DNA of 64,000 nucleotides from Arenimonas oryziterrae DSM 21050 = YC6267 (GCF_000420545.1 NZ_ATVD01000001.1:682001-746000), one strand, 5' to 3'. Shown: positions 35,465 through 44,488, counted from the first letter of the stretch. Program-made: numbers and translations. Notes: generated from the letters alone by a model not told the origin.

Positions 35465-36373
35465 TCAGGTGGCTGCAAACGCCCCGGCAGCCAGTCTCAC
35501 CGTGTTTGCGTGGATATCGACGATATCGGACACCTGGGCGGCATAGCCGCCGGCCATGCAGACGGCCACGGCGATGCCCTGTCGGCGGCAGGCCGCGAAA
35601 ACCTGACGGTCGCGCTCGGCCAACCCGGCTTTTGTTAAGCGCAAGTGCCCCAGCCGGTCGCCCTCGAACGGGTCGGCGCCGGCCAGATAGATCACCGCGT
35701 CGGGCCGCGAGCGCGCGATGGCCTGCGGCAGGACGGCCGCGAGTGCGTCGAGGTACTCGGCATCGCCGGTCCCGTCGGCGAGCGCCACGTCGATATCCGA
35801 CGCCGGCTTTACCGCCGGGTAATTGCGCGCCGCATGCAAGGACAGGGTGAAAACCGAATCGTCCCCGGCACAGAGCTCGGCAGTGCCATTGCCCTGATGC
35901 ACGTCGAGATCGACCACGAGCAGCCGCTTTGCCAGGCCCCGATGCTGGACATGCCGAGCCGCAACCACCGCATCGTTGAACACGCAATAGCCGCCACCGC
36001 GATCGTAGCTGGCGTGATGCGTGCCGCCGGCGAGATTCACCGCCACGCCATCGCCGCTCAGCGCCGCGCTCAAGGCCGCCATCGTGGCACCCGAAGATCG
36101 CCGGGACCGTTCGACCATCTGCGCCGACCAGGGAAATCCGATGCGCCGCATTTCCGAGGCATCGGCCCGGCCCTCGCTCATGCGCTGCACATAGTCGGGG
36201 CAATGCGCCCGGCACAGATCCACGTCGCTGGCCGCCTCGGGCTCGATCAGCTCGATGCCCCAGGCGGCCGCGTTCTCGACGACCCGCTCGTGCAACAGCC
36301 GATATTTCGCCATCGGGAAGGAATGGCCTTCGGGCAAGGGCAGGACGAAGTGGTGGCAGCTGTAGGCCTTCAT
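35465..36373 (-). CDS. Histone deacetylase family protein (class II HDAC/AcuC-like)
   Basis: A 302-residue zinc amidohydrolase of the arginase/deacetylase fold. The catalytic set looks complete: the His pair in GGTHHASYDRGGGYCVFND, metal ligands in VVDLDVHQGNGTAE (Asp, His), GADPFEGDRLG (Asp), and the transition-state Tyr in MAGGYA. Members act on acetyl-lysine, acetylpolyamines or small acyl amides; the substrate cannot be told from sequence. ATG 36373 begins MKAYSCHHFVLPLPEGHSFP, the normal N-terminus. It lies 79 bases downstream of pckG on the same strand. Confidence 0.92.
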   Translation of the reverse strand: MKAYSCHHFVLPLPEGHSFPMAKYRLLHERVVENAAAWGIELIEPEAASDVDLCRAHCPDYVQRMSEGRADASEMRRIGFPWSAQMVERSRRSSGATMAALSAALSGDGVAVNLAGGTHHASYDRGGGYCVFNDAVVAARHVQHRGLAKRLLVVDLDVHQGNGTAELCAGDDSVFTLSLHAARNYPAVKPASDIDVALADGTGDAEYLDALAAVLPQAIARSRPDAVIYLAGADPFEGDRLGHLRLTKAGLAERDRQVFAACRRQGIAVAVCMAGGYAAQVSDIVDIHANTVRLAAGAFAAT

Positions 36374-36402
36374 GCCGCCGTGCCCGCCGGCGCAAACGCA
36401 AC

Positions 36403-36422
36403 GGGCCGGCAAAGGCCGGCCC
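36403..36422 (-). terminator. Hairpin between pckG and the deacetylase gene
   Basis: An 8-bp GC-only stem (36403-36410 with 36415-36422) with a 4-nt loop. The minus-strand tail is only weakly T-rich (GTTGCGTTTG), so termination may be partial. A TATATATA stretch at 36433-36440 just upstream could be a -10 for the deacetylase gene, but no -35 is evident. Confidence 0.45.
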
Positions 36423-36452
36423 GCGCACTGCTTATATATAGAGAGAGGCCGA

Positions 36453-38201
36453 TCAGGACAGCGAGGCCGCGATACGCTGCTGTTCGGCCGCCAGCGGCGC
36501 CGGCGTGCGCTCGCCATAGCCGGCGAAGTACTCGCCGATTGCCTGCATCTCGGCCTGCCAACCGGCGCGATCGACCGCGAGCAGCTGGTCGAGGACGGCC
36601 GCCGGCAGATCCAGTCCTGCCGTATTGAGGTCGTCGGCCTTGGGTATGTGGCCGATCGGCGTTTCCACCGCACCGGCATCGCCGCCGACGCGCTTGAGCA
36701 TCCACTCGAGCACGCGCAGGTTGTCGCCGAAGCCCGGCCACAGGAATTTGCCGTCGCTGCCCTTGCGGAACCAGTTGACGTGGAAAACCTTCGGCAATTT
36801 CGCGCCCGGTTTGTCGAACGACAGCCAGTGATTGAAGTAGTCGCCGAAGTTGTAGCCGGCGAACGGCTTCATCGCCATCGAGTCGCGCCGCACCACGCCG
36901 ACCGCACCGGTCGCGGCAGCGGTGGTCTCCGATGCCATCGCCGCGCCGACGAGCACGCCGTGCGTCCAGTCGCGCGCTTCGAACACCAGCGGCACCAGCG
37001 ATTCGCGCCGGCCACCGAACACGATCGCCGACAGCGGCACGCCCTGCGCATCTTCGGCGTGCGCGGTGTAACTCGGGCAATTCACCGCCGACACCGTGAA
37101 ACGCGAATTGGGATGCGCTGCCGGGCCATTGGCCTTGTCGTAATCGCGGCCCTGCCAATCCTTGACCGGCACGCCTTCGGGAAGACCTTCCCACCAGGGC
37201 TGGTTGTCGGCGGTGACGCCGACATTGGTGAAGATTGCATCCTTGTTGAGCATCGCCAACGCATTGGGATTGGTCTTGGCGCTCGTGCCCGGCGCGACGC
37301 CGAAATAGCCCGCCTCCGGATTGATGGCGTACAGACGGCCGTCGCTGCCCGGACGCATCCAGCAGATGTCGTCACCGACCGTCCACACTTTCCAGCCGTC
37401 GCGACGATAGCCTTCCGGCGGAATCAGCATCGCCAGATTGGTCTTGCCGCAGGCACTCGGGAAAGCCGCGGCGACGTAATGGGTTTCGCCCTTCGGATTC
37501 TCGATGCCGACGATGAGCATGTGCTCAGCCAACCAGCCCTCGTTGCGTGCCTGATAGGACGCGATGCGCAGCGCATGGCATTTCTTGCCGAGCAGGGCGT
37601 TGCCGCCGTAGCCGGAACCGAAACTCTGGATCGCCAGCTCTTCCGGGAAATGCATGATGAAGCGGCGATCGGGATTGAGATCGCCGATCGAATGCAGGCC
37701 GCGCACGAAATTGGCCTCGCGCTCGATGCGCGCCAGCGCCGGTGCGCCCATGCGCGTCATGATGCGCATGTTGGCGACGACGTACGGAGAGTCGGTGATT
37801 TCAACGCCGCAACGCGCCAGCGGCGAATCGATCGGCCCCATGCAATACGGAACGACGTACATCGTGCGACCGCGCATGCAGCCGGCGTACAGCGCATCCA
37901 TCTTCGCGTGCGCATCGGCAGGCGACATCCAGTGGTTGTTCGGACCGGCATCGACTTCCTTCGAGGTGCACACGAAGGTGAGATGTTCGACGCGCGCGAC
38001 ATCCGACGGGCTCGAACGGTGCAGATAGCAGTTGGGATGCGTTTTTTCGTTGAGCTTGATCAGGTCGCCGGTGGCGAGCATGAGGTCGATGAGCTTGGCG
38101 TTTTCGGCGTCGGAACCGTCGCACCAATGAATGGCCTGTGGCTGGGTCAGTCCGGCAACGGACTCGACCCACTGTTTGAGTGCGGCAAGCTGGGTGGGCA
38201 T
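36453..38201 (-). CDS. pckG: Phosphoenolpyruvate carboxykinase (GTP)
   Basis: Interconverts oxaloacetate and PEP with GTP/GDP, the entry step of gluconeogenesis (582 aa from ATG 38201). The GTP-type P-loop AAFPSACGKTNLAML with its reactive Cys is present, and GSGYGGNALLGKKCHALRIA and the Mn ligand region KTNPNALAMLNKDAIFTNVG are intact. The start at 38201 (MPTQLAALKQW) is favoured over an upstream TTG because it begins at the conserved region, although no good ribosome site is seen. Most gammaproteobacteria use the ATP form; the GTP form is common in xanthomonads. Confidence 0.96.
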   Translation of the reverse strand: MPTQLAALKQWVESVAGLTQPQAIHWCDGSDAENAKLIDLMLATGDLIKLNEKTHPNCYLHRSSPSDVARVEHLTFVCTSKEVDAGPNNHWMSPADAHAKMDALYAGCMRGRTMYVVPYCMGPIDSPLARCGVEITDSPYVVANMRIMTRMGAPALARIEREANFVRGLHSIGDLNPDRRFIMHFPEELAIQSFGSGYGGNALLGKKCHALRIASYQARNEGWLAEHMLIVGIENPKGETHYVAAAFPSACGKTNLAMLIPPEGYRRDGWKVWTVGDDICWMRPGSDGRLYAINPEAGYFGVAPGTSAKTNPNALAMLNKDAIFTNVGVTADNQPWWEGLPEGVPVKDWQGRDYDKANGPAAHPNSRFTVSAVNCPSYTAHAEDAQGVPLSAIVFGGRRESLVPLVFEARDWTHGVLVGAAMASETTAAATGAVGVVRRDSMAMKPFAGYNFGDYFNHWLSFDKPGAKLPKVFHVNWFRKGSDGKFLWPGFGDNLRVLEWMLKRVGGDAGAVETPIGHIPKADDLNTAGLDLPAAVLDQLLAVDRAGWQAEMQAIGEYFAGYGERTPAPLAAEQQRIAASLS

Positions 38202-38265
38202 GGCATGGCTCGGGAAGGGAAAATGGCTCGCGCGCAAGTCGCGTGGAATGAGGCGATTCCGGAAC

Positions 38266-38847
38266 TCACTCCGGAATCAGGGTCGTCATCACGTGGTTGA
38301 CGTAGGCGTCGAACTCGTCGTGATGCAGGCGCGGCTGTCCCAACTGCAGCGACAGCTGCAGGAACCCGACATAGGCGGCATACAGGAGCCGGGCGCGGTT
38401 CTGCGCGTCGATGCGGCCGAGGCCGGCCTGGCGGAAACTCGCAGTGAGATAGTCCAGGCGGCGTTCCGACACGCGGCTCAGCACCGGCTTGACCACCGGA
38501 TGATCGAGCGCCTTGAGCAACTCGCTATAGATGACGTGCGGCTTGAGCTCGTGCGCGACCAATTGGAATAGCGCGCGCAGACGCGCACGCGGCTCGGGAA
38601 TGGCTTCGAGCTGACCGAACACGGTTTCCTGCTCGGTCTTTTCCCAACGCTCCAGCGCCGCGACCAGCAGGGCTTCACGGGACGGGAAATGCCAGTAGAA
38701 ACTGCCCTTGGTCACGCCCAGTCGGCGCGCGAGCGGCTCGACGGCCACGGCCGCGAGCCCCTGTTCGGCGATCACGTCCAGGGCCGCAAGCGCCCAGTCT
38801 TCGGCACTGAGCCGGGTTTTTTCGAGTTTTTGCACGATGGCGACCAT
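38266..38847 (-). CDS. TetR family transcriptional repressor
   Basis: A 193-residue regulator. The helix-turn-helix is at about 14-60 (ALDVIAEQGLAAVAVEPLAR, LGVTKGSFYWHFPSREAL), and the rest is the ligand-binding helical domain. It is divergent from an alpha/beta hydrolase, fadE and a thioesterase, so it probably senses an acyl-CoA or fatty acid and represses them (inference). Two CATAC-N6-GTAT(G/T) inverted repeats lie in the gap. No ribosome site precedes ATG 38847; a TTAAAC box ten bases upstream hints at a very short leader. Confidence 0.93.
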   Translation of the reverse strand: MVAIVQKLEKTRLSAEDWALAALDVIAEQGLAAVAVEPLARRLGVTKGSFYWHFPSREALLVAALERWEKTEQETVFGQLEAIPEPRARLRALFQLVAHELKPHVIYSELLKALDHPVVKPVLSRVSERRLDYLTASFRQAGLGRIDAQNRARLLYAAYVGFLQLSLQLGQPRLHHDEFDAYVNHVMTTLIPE

Positions 38848-38909
38848 ACGGTGGCGAGTTTAACGGTGATGACCGACGGATGAAACGTTGACCGGAAACC
38901 ATGATGCAC

Positions 38910-38962
38910 CATACGGGCAGGTATTGACAGCCATGGCCCCAGAAAACATACTATCGCGTATG
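38910..38962. promoter_or_regulatory. Hydrolase-fadE promoter with two TetR-type operators
   Basis: Promoter: TTGACA (38924-38929), 17-base spacer, CATACT (38947-38952). Operators: CATACGGGCAGGTATT (38910-38925) and CATACTATCGCGTATG (38947-38962), each CATAC-N6-GTATG or one mismatch from it. The first runs into the -35, the second covers the -10 and the expected start of transcription. The hydrolase ATG (38960) lies inside the second operator, so the mRNA is predicted to be leaderless. Confidence 0.7.
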
Positions 38963-39898
38963 GTCTCAGCCTGCTCTCCTTCCCGCCCCGCCAGTGCGCG
39001 CATCGCCTTTGTCGGCGATGCCGGCCTGCCCCTGCTCGGCGAGCGTCACCCCGGTGATCGCGCGCCGGTACTGCTGGCGCATGGCTTCGGCCAGACCCGG
39101 CAAAGCTGGTCCGCGACGCAGCGCGTTCTGGCCGAGCGCGGTCACGGCAGCTTCGCCTGGGACATGCGCGGCCATGGCGAATCGGGTCGCAACGACGCGC
39201 TGGACCGCTACCGCGCCGAGCAGTTTGTCGGCGACGTAGTTGCGGCGGCGGCGCAGCTGCCGGCCCTGCCCGTCCTGGTCGGTGCCTCCATGGGCGGTTT
39301 GACCGGGCTGATGGCCCAGGCCCTGCACCGGCCGTTTTCCGCTCTCGTGCTGGTGGATGTCACGCCACGCTGGGAGTCGGCGGGCATGCAGCGCATCTAC
39401 GATTTCATGACCGCGTTTCCGGCCGGCTTCGATTCCTTCGAACACGCCGCCGATGCGATCTCCGACTACCTGCCGCATCGGCGCGAACGCAAGACGCCGG
39501 CGCAGCTCGCCAACCTGTTGCGCGCAGACGCCGACGGACGCCTGCAATGGCATTGGGATCCGCGTCTGCTCGGCGAATTCGTCAGCGGCAGCGAGCATCT
39601 GCAGGACACCGTTTCCGAGGCCGCGCGCGGCGTCGACGTGCCCGTGCTCCTGGTCAGCGGCGGCCGCAGCGACCTGGTGTCGGAAAAAACGGTGGCGCAT
39701 TTTCTCGATTGCGTCCCGCATGCGCGCCACGTGCAGTTGCCCGAAGCCACCCACATGGTCGCCGGCGACGACAACGACGCGTTCTCCGACACGTTGCTCG
39801 AGTTTTTGAGCGCACAATTCCCCTCCTCGGCCGCCGCCGCCGCGACGCCAGCGTCTTCTTATCCCCACGTCCCTGCTGTTTCCGGAGCACCTCGATGA
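38960..39898 (+). CDS. Alpha/beta-fold hydrolase
   Basis: A 312-residue alpha/beta hydrolase. Nucleophile elbow LVGASMGGLTGL (Ser), LLAHGFGQTRQSW oxyanion region, acid near LLVSGGRSDLVSE and His in LPEATHMVAGDD are all present, and AWDMRGHGESG follows the first strand. ATG 38960 is chosen because the promoter's predicted start falls on it; ATG 38933 in the same frame would lie inside the promoter spacer. Its stop overlaps the fadE start, so it probably acts on acyl esters in the same pathway. Confidence 0.88.
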   Translation: MVSACSPSRPASARIAFVGDAGLPLLGERHPGDRAPVLLAHGFGQTRQSWSATQRVLAERGHGSFAWDMRGHGESGRNDALDRYRAEQFVGDVVAAAAQLPALPVLVGASMGGLTGLMAQALHRPFSALVLVDVTPRWESAGMQRIYDFMTAFPAGFDSFEHAADAISDYLPHRRERKTPAQLANLLRADADGRLQWHWDPRLLGEFVSGSEHLQDTVSEAARGVDVPVLLVSGGRSDLVSEKTVAHFLDCVPHARHVQLPEATHMVAGDDNDAFSDTLLEFLSAQFPSSAAAAATPASSYPHVPAVSGAPR

Positions 39899-42360
39899 GC
39901 ATCCTGCTTCCCATCTTCGCCCTGCTGATCGTAGTCGGCGTCTGTGCCTATCACCGCTTCTCGCTGGCGGTATTCGCCGCCCTGGCGGCGAGCGTGCTGG
40001 TCGCGGTCGGATTGGCCGGCGCCAACTTCACCGCCACGGTCGTCTGCGCGGTGATCCTGGCGCTGTTCACGCTACCGCTGCTGATCACGCCGCTGCGCCA
40101 GAAGCTGATCACCACGCCGCTGCTGAAGTTCTACACGAAGATCCTGCCGCCGCTCTCGGACACGGAGAAGGTCGCGCTCGAAGCAGGCACGGTCGGTTTC
40201 GAAGGCGAGCTGTTCTCGGGCCGTCCGCAGTGGGACGTGCTGCTGAGCCAGCCCAAGCCGGTGCTGACGGCCGAAGAACAGGCCTTCATCGACGGCCCGG
40301 TCGAAGAGGTCTGCAAGATGACCAACGACTGGGAAACCACGCATGTGCGTGCGGACCTGGCGCCGGAGATCTGGGAATTCGTCAAGAAGCACAAGTTCTT
40401 CGGCATGATCATTCCCAAGGAATACGGCGGCCTGGGTTTCTCGGCGTATGCGCATTCGCGCGTGATCATGAAACTCGCGTCGGTCTCGGCCACGCTGAGT
40501 TCCACCGTCGGCGTGCCGAACTCGCTCGGCCCGGGCGAACTGCTGCTGCATTACGGCACCGATGAGCAGAAAAACTACTATCTTCCGCGCCTCGCCGACG
40601 GCCGCGAAATCCCCTGCTTCGGCCTGACCGGCCCCACTGCCGGTTCGGATGCGACATCCATTCCCGATTTCGGCATCGTCTGCCAGGGTGAGTGGAACGG
40701 CGCGCGCGTGGTCGGCGTGCGCCTGAATTTCGATAAGCGCTATATCACGCTCGCGCCGGTCGCGACGATCATCGGTCTGGCGTTCCGTCTTTACGATCCG
40801 GATGGCCTGCTCGGTCCGAAGAAGGACCACGGCATCACGCTCGCGCTGGTGCCGCGCGGCACGCCGGGCATGGATATCGGTCGTCGCCACTTCCCGCTCA
40901 ACTGCGTGTTCCAGAACGGCCCGATCCACGGCAAGGACGTGTTCCTGCCGCTGTCGCAACTGATCGGCGGCGAAGATTACATCGGCCACGGCTGGCGCAT
41001 GCTCGTGGAGTGCCTGTCGATCGGTCGCTCGATCACCCTGCCCTCCACGTCCAGCGGCGCGTCCAAGCTGGCGGCGGTGGTCACCGGCGCCTATTCGCGC
41101 ATCCGCAAGCAGTTCGGCCTGTCGATTGGCCGCTTCGAAGGCGTGGAAGAAGCGCTCGCGCGTATCGCCGGCAATACTTATGCGATGACCGCGCTGTCGC
41201 AGGCGACCGCCGCGGCGGTCGATCGTGGCGAAAAACCGGCGGTGCCCTCGGCGATCGCGAAATACCACTGCACGGAAATGGCGCGCGAAGTGGCGCGTGA
41301 CGCGATGGACATCCATGGCGGCAAGGGCGTCATCCTCGGACCGAAGAACTATCTCGGCCGCGGCTGGCAGGCAGCGCCGATTTCGATCACGGTCGAAGGC
41401 GCCAACATCATGACGCGCAGCCTGATGATCTTCGGTCAGGGTGCGATCCGCTGCCATCCGTGGGTGCTCAAGGAGATGCAGGCGGCGCAGAACCCCGATC
41501 CGGTCGCGCGCCTGCGCGACTTCGATACGAACCTGTTCGGCCATATCGGTTTTGCGATTTCCAATGCCGTGCGCAGCTGGTTCTTCGGCCTGACCGCGAG
41601 CAAGATCGGCGCCGCGCCGGGCGACGCCTACACGCGCCGCTACTACCGCAAGCTCAACCGCTATTCGGCGAACCTCGCCCTGCTGGCCGATACCTCGATG
41701 CTGCTGCTCGGCGGCAAGCTCAAGTTCAAGGAAAAACTGTCGGGCCGCCTCGGCGACGTACTCAGCCAGCTCTACCTCGCCAGCGCGATGCTCAAGCGTT
41801 ACGAGGACGACGGACGTCCGGCGACCGAACAGCCGCTGCTGGCATGGGCCTTCCATGATTCCGCGCACAAGATCGAGCTGGCGATGTCGGGCGTGCTGCG
41901 CAACTTCCCGATCCGCCCGGCCGCCTGGCTGCTGTGGATGCTGGTGTTCCCGATCGGTCGTCGCGCGCAGGCGCCGTCGGATCGTCTGGGTCGCCGCGCA
42001 GCTGCCTTGCTGATGTCGCCTTCTGATGCCCGCGACCGTCTCGCCGACGGCGTGTTCCTCACGCCCTGCGAGAACAATCCGGCCGGCCGCATCAATGCCG
42101 CGCTGGCCAAGGTCATTCTTGCCGAGCCGGTGGAACGCAAGTTCCTCAAGGCGCTTAAGAACAGCGACATCGAAGCGCTGACCTTCCCCGAGCAGCTCGC
42201 TGAAGGCGTGCGCGAAGGCTGGATCACCGCCGAAGAAAAGGCGCAGCTCGAGGAATTGCGCGAGCTGACCTGGGATGCGATCTCGGTCGACGACTTCGAC
42301 TCGGCCGATCTCGAAGCCGCGTCATTGCATCGCCAGCAACACATGCATCGCGCCGCCTGA
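39895..42360 (+). CDS. fadE: Acyl-CoA dehydrogenase FadE
   Basis: The first enzyme of fatty-acid beta-oxidation (821 aa), FAD-dependent, of the long FadE type. Residues 1-70 hold two hydrophobic helices (SILLPIFALLIVVGVCAY; TATVVCAVILALFTLPLLI) that anchor it at the membrane. The dehydrogenase core follows (FGMIIPKEYGGLGFSAYAHS, CFGLTGPTAGSDATS, DIHGGKGVILGP) with the C-terminal DUF1974-like domain. The ATG overlaps the hydrolase stop (ATGA) and has CGGAG upstream. It is under the predicted TetR-controlled promoter. Confidence 0.96.
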   Translation: MSILLPIFALLIVVGVCAYHRFSLAVFAALAASVLVAVGLAGANFTATVVCAVILALFTLPLLITPLRQKLITTPLLKFYTKILPPLSDTEKVALEAGTVGFEGELFSGRPQWDVLLSQPKPVLTAEEQAFIDGPVEEVCKMTNDWETTHVRADLAPEIWEFVKKHKFFGMIIPKEYGGLGFSAYAHSRVIMKLASVSATLSSTVGVPNSLGPGELLLHYGTDEQKNYYLPRLADGREIPCFGLTGPTAGSDATSIPDFGIVCQGEWNGARVVGVRLNFDKRYITLAPVATIIGLAFRLYDPDGLLGPKKDHGITLALVPRGTPGMDIGRRHFPLNCVFQNGPIHGKDVFLPLSQLIGGEDYIGHGWRMLVECLSIGRSITLPSTSSGASKLAAVVTGAYSRIRKQFGLSIGRFEGVEEALARIAGNTYAMTALSQATAAAVDRGEKPAVPSAIAKYHCTEMAREVARDAMDIHGGKGVILGPKNYLGRGWQAAPISITVEGANIMTRSLMIFGQGAIRCHPWVLKEMQAAQNPDPVARLRDFDTNLFGHIGFAISNAVRSWFFGLTASKIGAAPGDAYTRRYYRKLNRYSANLALLADTSMLLLGGKLKFKEKLSGRLGDVLSQLYLASAMLKRYEDDGRPATEQPLLAWAFHDSAHKIELAMSGVLRNFPIRPAAWLLWMLVFPIGRRAQAPSDRLGRRAAALLMSPSDARDRLADGVFLTPCENNPAGRINAALAKVILAEPVERKFLKALKNSDIEALTFPEQLAEGVREGWITAEEKAQLEELRELTWDAISVDDFDSADLEAASLHRQQHMHRAA

Positions 42361-42381
42361 GTTCGCGGCCGACTGCCCGTT

Positions 42382-42412
42382 CCGTCGCCCCGGTGCCACG
42401 CCGGGGCGACGG
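42382..42412 (+). other. Perfect 12-bp hairpin between fadE and the thioesterase gene
   Basis: Stem 42382-42393 with 42401-42412 and a 7-nt loop, 21 bases after the fadE stop. There is no T-run after it (AAGTCTCTTT), so it may stabilise the fadE mRNA or lower expression of the thioesterase gene. Confidence 0.6.
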
Positions 42413-42436
42413 AAGTCTCTTTCCGGAGTCGTACCC

Positions 42437-42907
42437 ATGACGCCCCTGCTCGCGCTGTACCACAAGCTCACGCGACTGCCGTTCGGCCACTGGCTGTTCA
42501 CGCGCGCCGTCTGTTTCAAGGCGCCGTATTTCGGCAGCATCGGACCGCGCTTCACCCTGCTCGAGAACGGACGTTGCGAGGCCATCGTCCGCGACCGCCG
42601 CAAGGTGCATAACCACATCGGCACCGTGCACGCGATCGCGCTATGCAATCTGGCCGAGCTCACCGCCGGCGTCATGACCGATGCCAGTCTGCCCAAGGGC
42701 ATGCGCTGGATTCCCAAGGGCATGACCGTGTCCTATCTCAAGAAGGCCAGCGGTACGGTACGCGGCGTAGCGACGCCGAACATCCCGCTCGTGGTCAGCA
42801 CAACCGGTTACGAGCTGCCGGTGAATGTCGACGTTTTCGATCCCGCCGGCGACCGAGTGTTCAACGCCGAAATCCGCATGTGGCTCAGTCCCGTTCCGAC
42901 GCGCTGA
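42437..42907 (+). CDS. DUF4442 hotdog-fold thioesterase-like protein
   Basis: A 156-residue single hotdog domain. The segment VRDRRKVHNHIGTVHAIALC, followed by NLAELTAGVM, has the Asn-His and downstream Glu pattern of DUF4442 (YiiD/PaaI-like) acyl-CoA thioesterases. ATG 42437 has a CGGAG site and is preferred to an upstream in-frame ATG inside the fadE end. Position after fadE suggests release of CoA from excess acyl-CoA (inference). Confidence 0.85.
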   Translation: MTPLLALYHKLTRLPFGHWLFTRAVCFKAPYFGSIGPRFTLLENGRCEAIVRDRRKVHNHIGTVHAIALCNLAELTAGVMTDASLPKGMRWIPKGMTVSYLKKASGTVRGVATPNIPLVVSTTGYELPVNVDVFDPAGDRVFNAEIRMWLSPVPTR

Positions 42908-42928
42908 GCCATCGACGACCGTACGCGG

Positions 42929-43279
42929 TCAGCGCACGCTGAAACTCCATTCGCAGGGCGCCAGCAGCTGCCCGTCCTCGCCGCGAAACCCGGCATCGGT
43001 GCCGGCGTTCAAGCGCAGCCGATAGCGCGCGCGTGGCGCCAACATCACCGGAATCACCAGTACGTCGCGGGCATCGTTCCAGGTCGGCGGGCCGAGCACT
43101 TCGGGCATGTCGCCGAAGATATGGATCGTCGGCGCCATCGGCCGGTTGAAGTGGATTTCCAGCACGGTCCGGCCCGGTGCGCACGCGGTCTGGCAATGCG
43201 ACGGGCGCAGGCAATGAACCTGGACATCGGCGATGACCTTGGCCGCGGGCGAACTCGTCGACGATGACAGCAGATGCAA
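42929..43279 (-). CDS. Small Ig-like domain protein
   Basis: A 116-residue protein whose C-terminal 75 residues (LEIHFNRPMAPTIHIFGDMP, then RARYRLRLNAG and CEWSFSV) resemble a bacterial Ig-like (SbsA/Big5 type) domain. The first 35 residues are Cys- and Ser-rich with no clear signal peptide from ATG 43279. Function unknown. It is the last gene of a minus-strand set of small envelope-type proteins; the 132 bases before it hold two short hairpins (43287-43315 and 43321-43339). Confidence 0.6.
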   Translation of the reverse strand: MHLLSSSTSSPAAKVIADVQVHCLRPSHCQTACAPGRTVLEIHFNRPMAPTIHIFGDMPEVLGPPTWNDARDVLVIPVMLAPRARYRLRLNAGTDAGFRGEDGQLLAPCEWSFSVR

Positions 43280-43411
43280 GCCGGACCCCTTCGGTGTCGG
43301 TCGCGACCCGAAGGGACGCGGCAGGCATGGGATGCCTGCGGAAGATTGAAGGTTTAGATGCTCGCGAGGGCGCTTGCGTCGCGCGCCGTCGGTCCTGCCT
43401 TGGCCGGCCGC

Positions 43412-44488
43412 TCAGTCGGCGGGAATGGCTTCGAACCGCGCCAGGACGCCACCCTCGGCGTCGAAGAAACGCATCTGCTGGCCATCGACGACCGCCCGCA
43501 CGGTCTTGCCGAGCACGGCGACGAAGGCCGATTCCTGCGCCATCGCCGAGGCCGGGCAGGCCATGCGCGTGATCATTGCCGGGCCGATGGTCAGTACGCC
43601 ATCGATGAGCTTGTACGTCGCGTTGACGCGATTGCATCCGGTCGAACCGCCGAGCATGCCGCCGCCGGCGTCGAAGGTGATCGCCGCCACTTGCGGCGCG
43701 GTCTCGGGCACGACCGCCTCGCCTGCGAGTTCGGCGAGTTTCCAGCGCGTGCCTTCGAACGCCGCATCGACGTAGCGCGGACCGCAGGTTTCACCGGGCC
43801 ACAGCTTGCGGAACCGGTCGACAACGACCGCTTCCTGCGTTCCCGAACCCACGCCGATCGCGCGCCGCACGATGCGTCCTTCCACGGTGGCCAGCACCGA
43901 TCGACCGGAAGCGTTCTCGACCGTCGCATAGGCATTGGCCAACGACGCGTAGTCCGCCTCCGGTGCGAGCGGCAGATCGCGACCGGTCAGGCATTCCTTG
44001 AACCGGGTTTCGCCGTCGCGGCGCGTGACCAGGCCGCGCAGCGGAATGCGTGGCTCGAGGGTACGGAACTCGCTGTCGCGCGCCAAGCGATAGTTGAACG
44101 CCGAGGGCACCGGATTGCCCTCGCTGTCGAGCAGCAACAAGGCGCCGTCATCGCTACGCTGGAAACGCAGGGGCGATTCGCGTCCGCCGCGCAGTTGCCA
44201 CTGTCCACCGTCGGCCGAGACGCTCCAGCGGCCGACATCGTCGAACACATTCTCGCGCTCGGGTTTGCCCAGATAGGTTTCGCGCAAGAAGTACACGCCG
44301 TCATCGAACAGGTTCAGTTCGGTCCGGATGCCCTCGCAATCGGCACAGGGCAAGGTGCCGACGAAGCTGGCGGGATAGGCGCGCACTTCGCTCCCCGCGG
44401 GAGCCGCGACCGGCTCGGGCACGGAGCGGCAAGCGCCGAGCATCGACATTCCGAGCAGAAGGAAAAGAACGCGAAGACGGGGAGACAT
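43412..44488 (-). CDS. Lipoprotein with NlpE-like and META domains
   Basis: A 358-residue lipoprotein: lipobox LGAC with C20 as the acylated Cys, then an NlpE-like beta-barrel with the CADCEGI CxxC motif near 48-54 and the YLGKPERENVFDDVGRWS stretch. The C-terminal part (about 240-355) is a META/HslJ domain (GTRWKLAELAG, FDAGGGMLGGSTGCNRVNAT, ITRMACPASAMAQE). NlpE senses surface and copper stress in E. coli, and META proteins are linked to heat or novobiocin resistance. The fusion suggests an envelope-stress role (inference). Confidence 0.85.
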   Translation of the reverse strand: MSPRLRVLFLLLGMSMLGACRSVPEPVAAPAGSEVRAYPASFVGTLPCADCEGIRTELNLFDDGVYFLRETYLGKPERENVFDDVGRWSVSADGGQWQLRGGRESPLRFQRSDDGALLLLDSEGNPVPSAFNYRLARDSEFRTLEPRIPLRGLVTRRDGETRFKECLTGRDLPLAPEADYASLANAYATVENASGRSVLATVEGRIVRRAIGVGSGTQEAVVVDRFRKLWPGETCGPRYVDAAFEGTRWKLAELAGEAVVPETAPQVAAITFDAGGGMLGGSTGCNRVNATYKLIDGVLTIGPAMITRMACPASAMAQESAFVAVLGKTVRAVVDGQQMRFFDAEGGVLARFEAIPAD

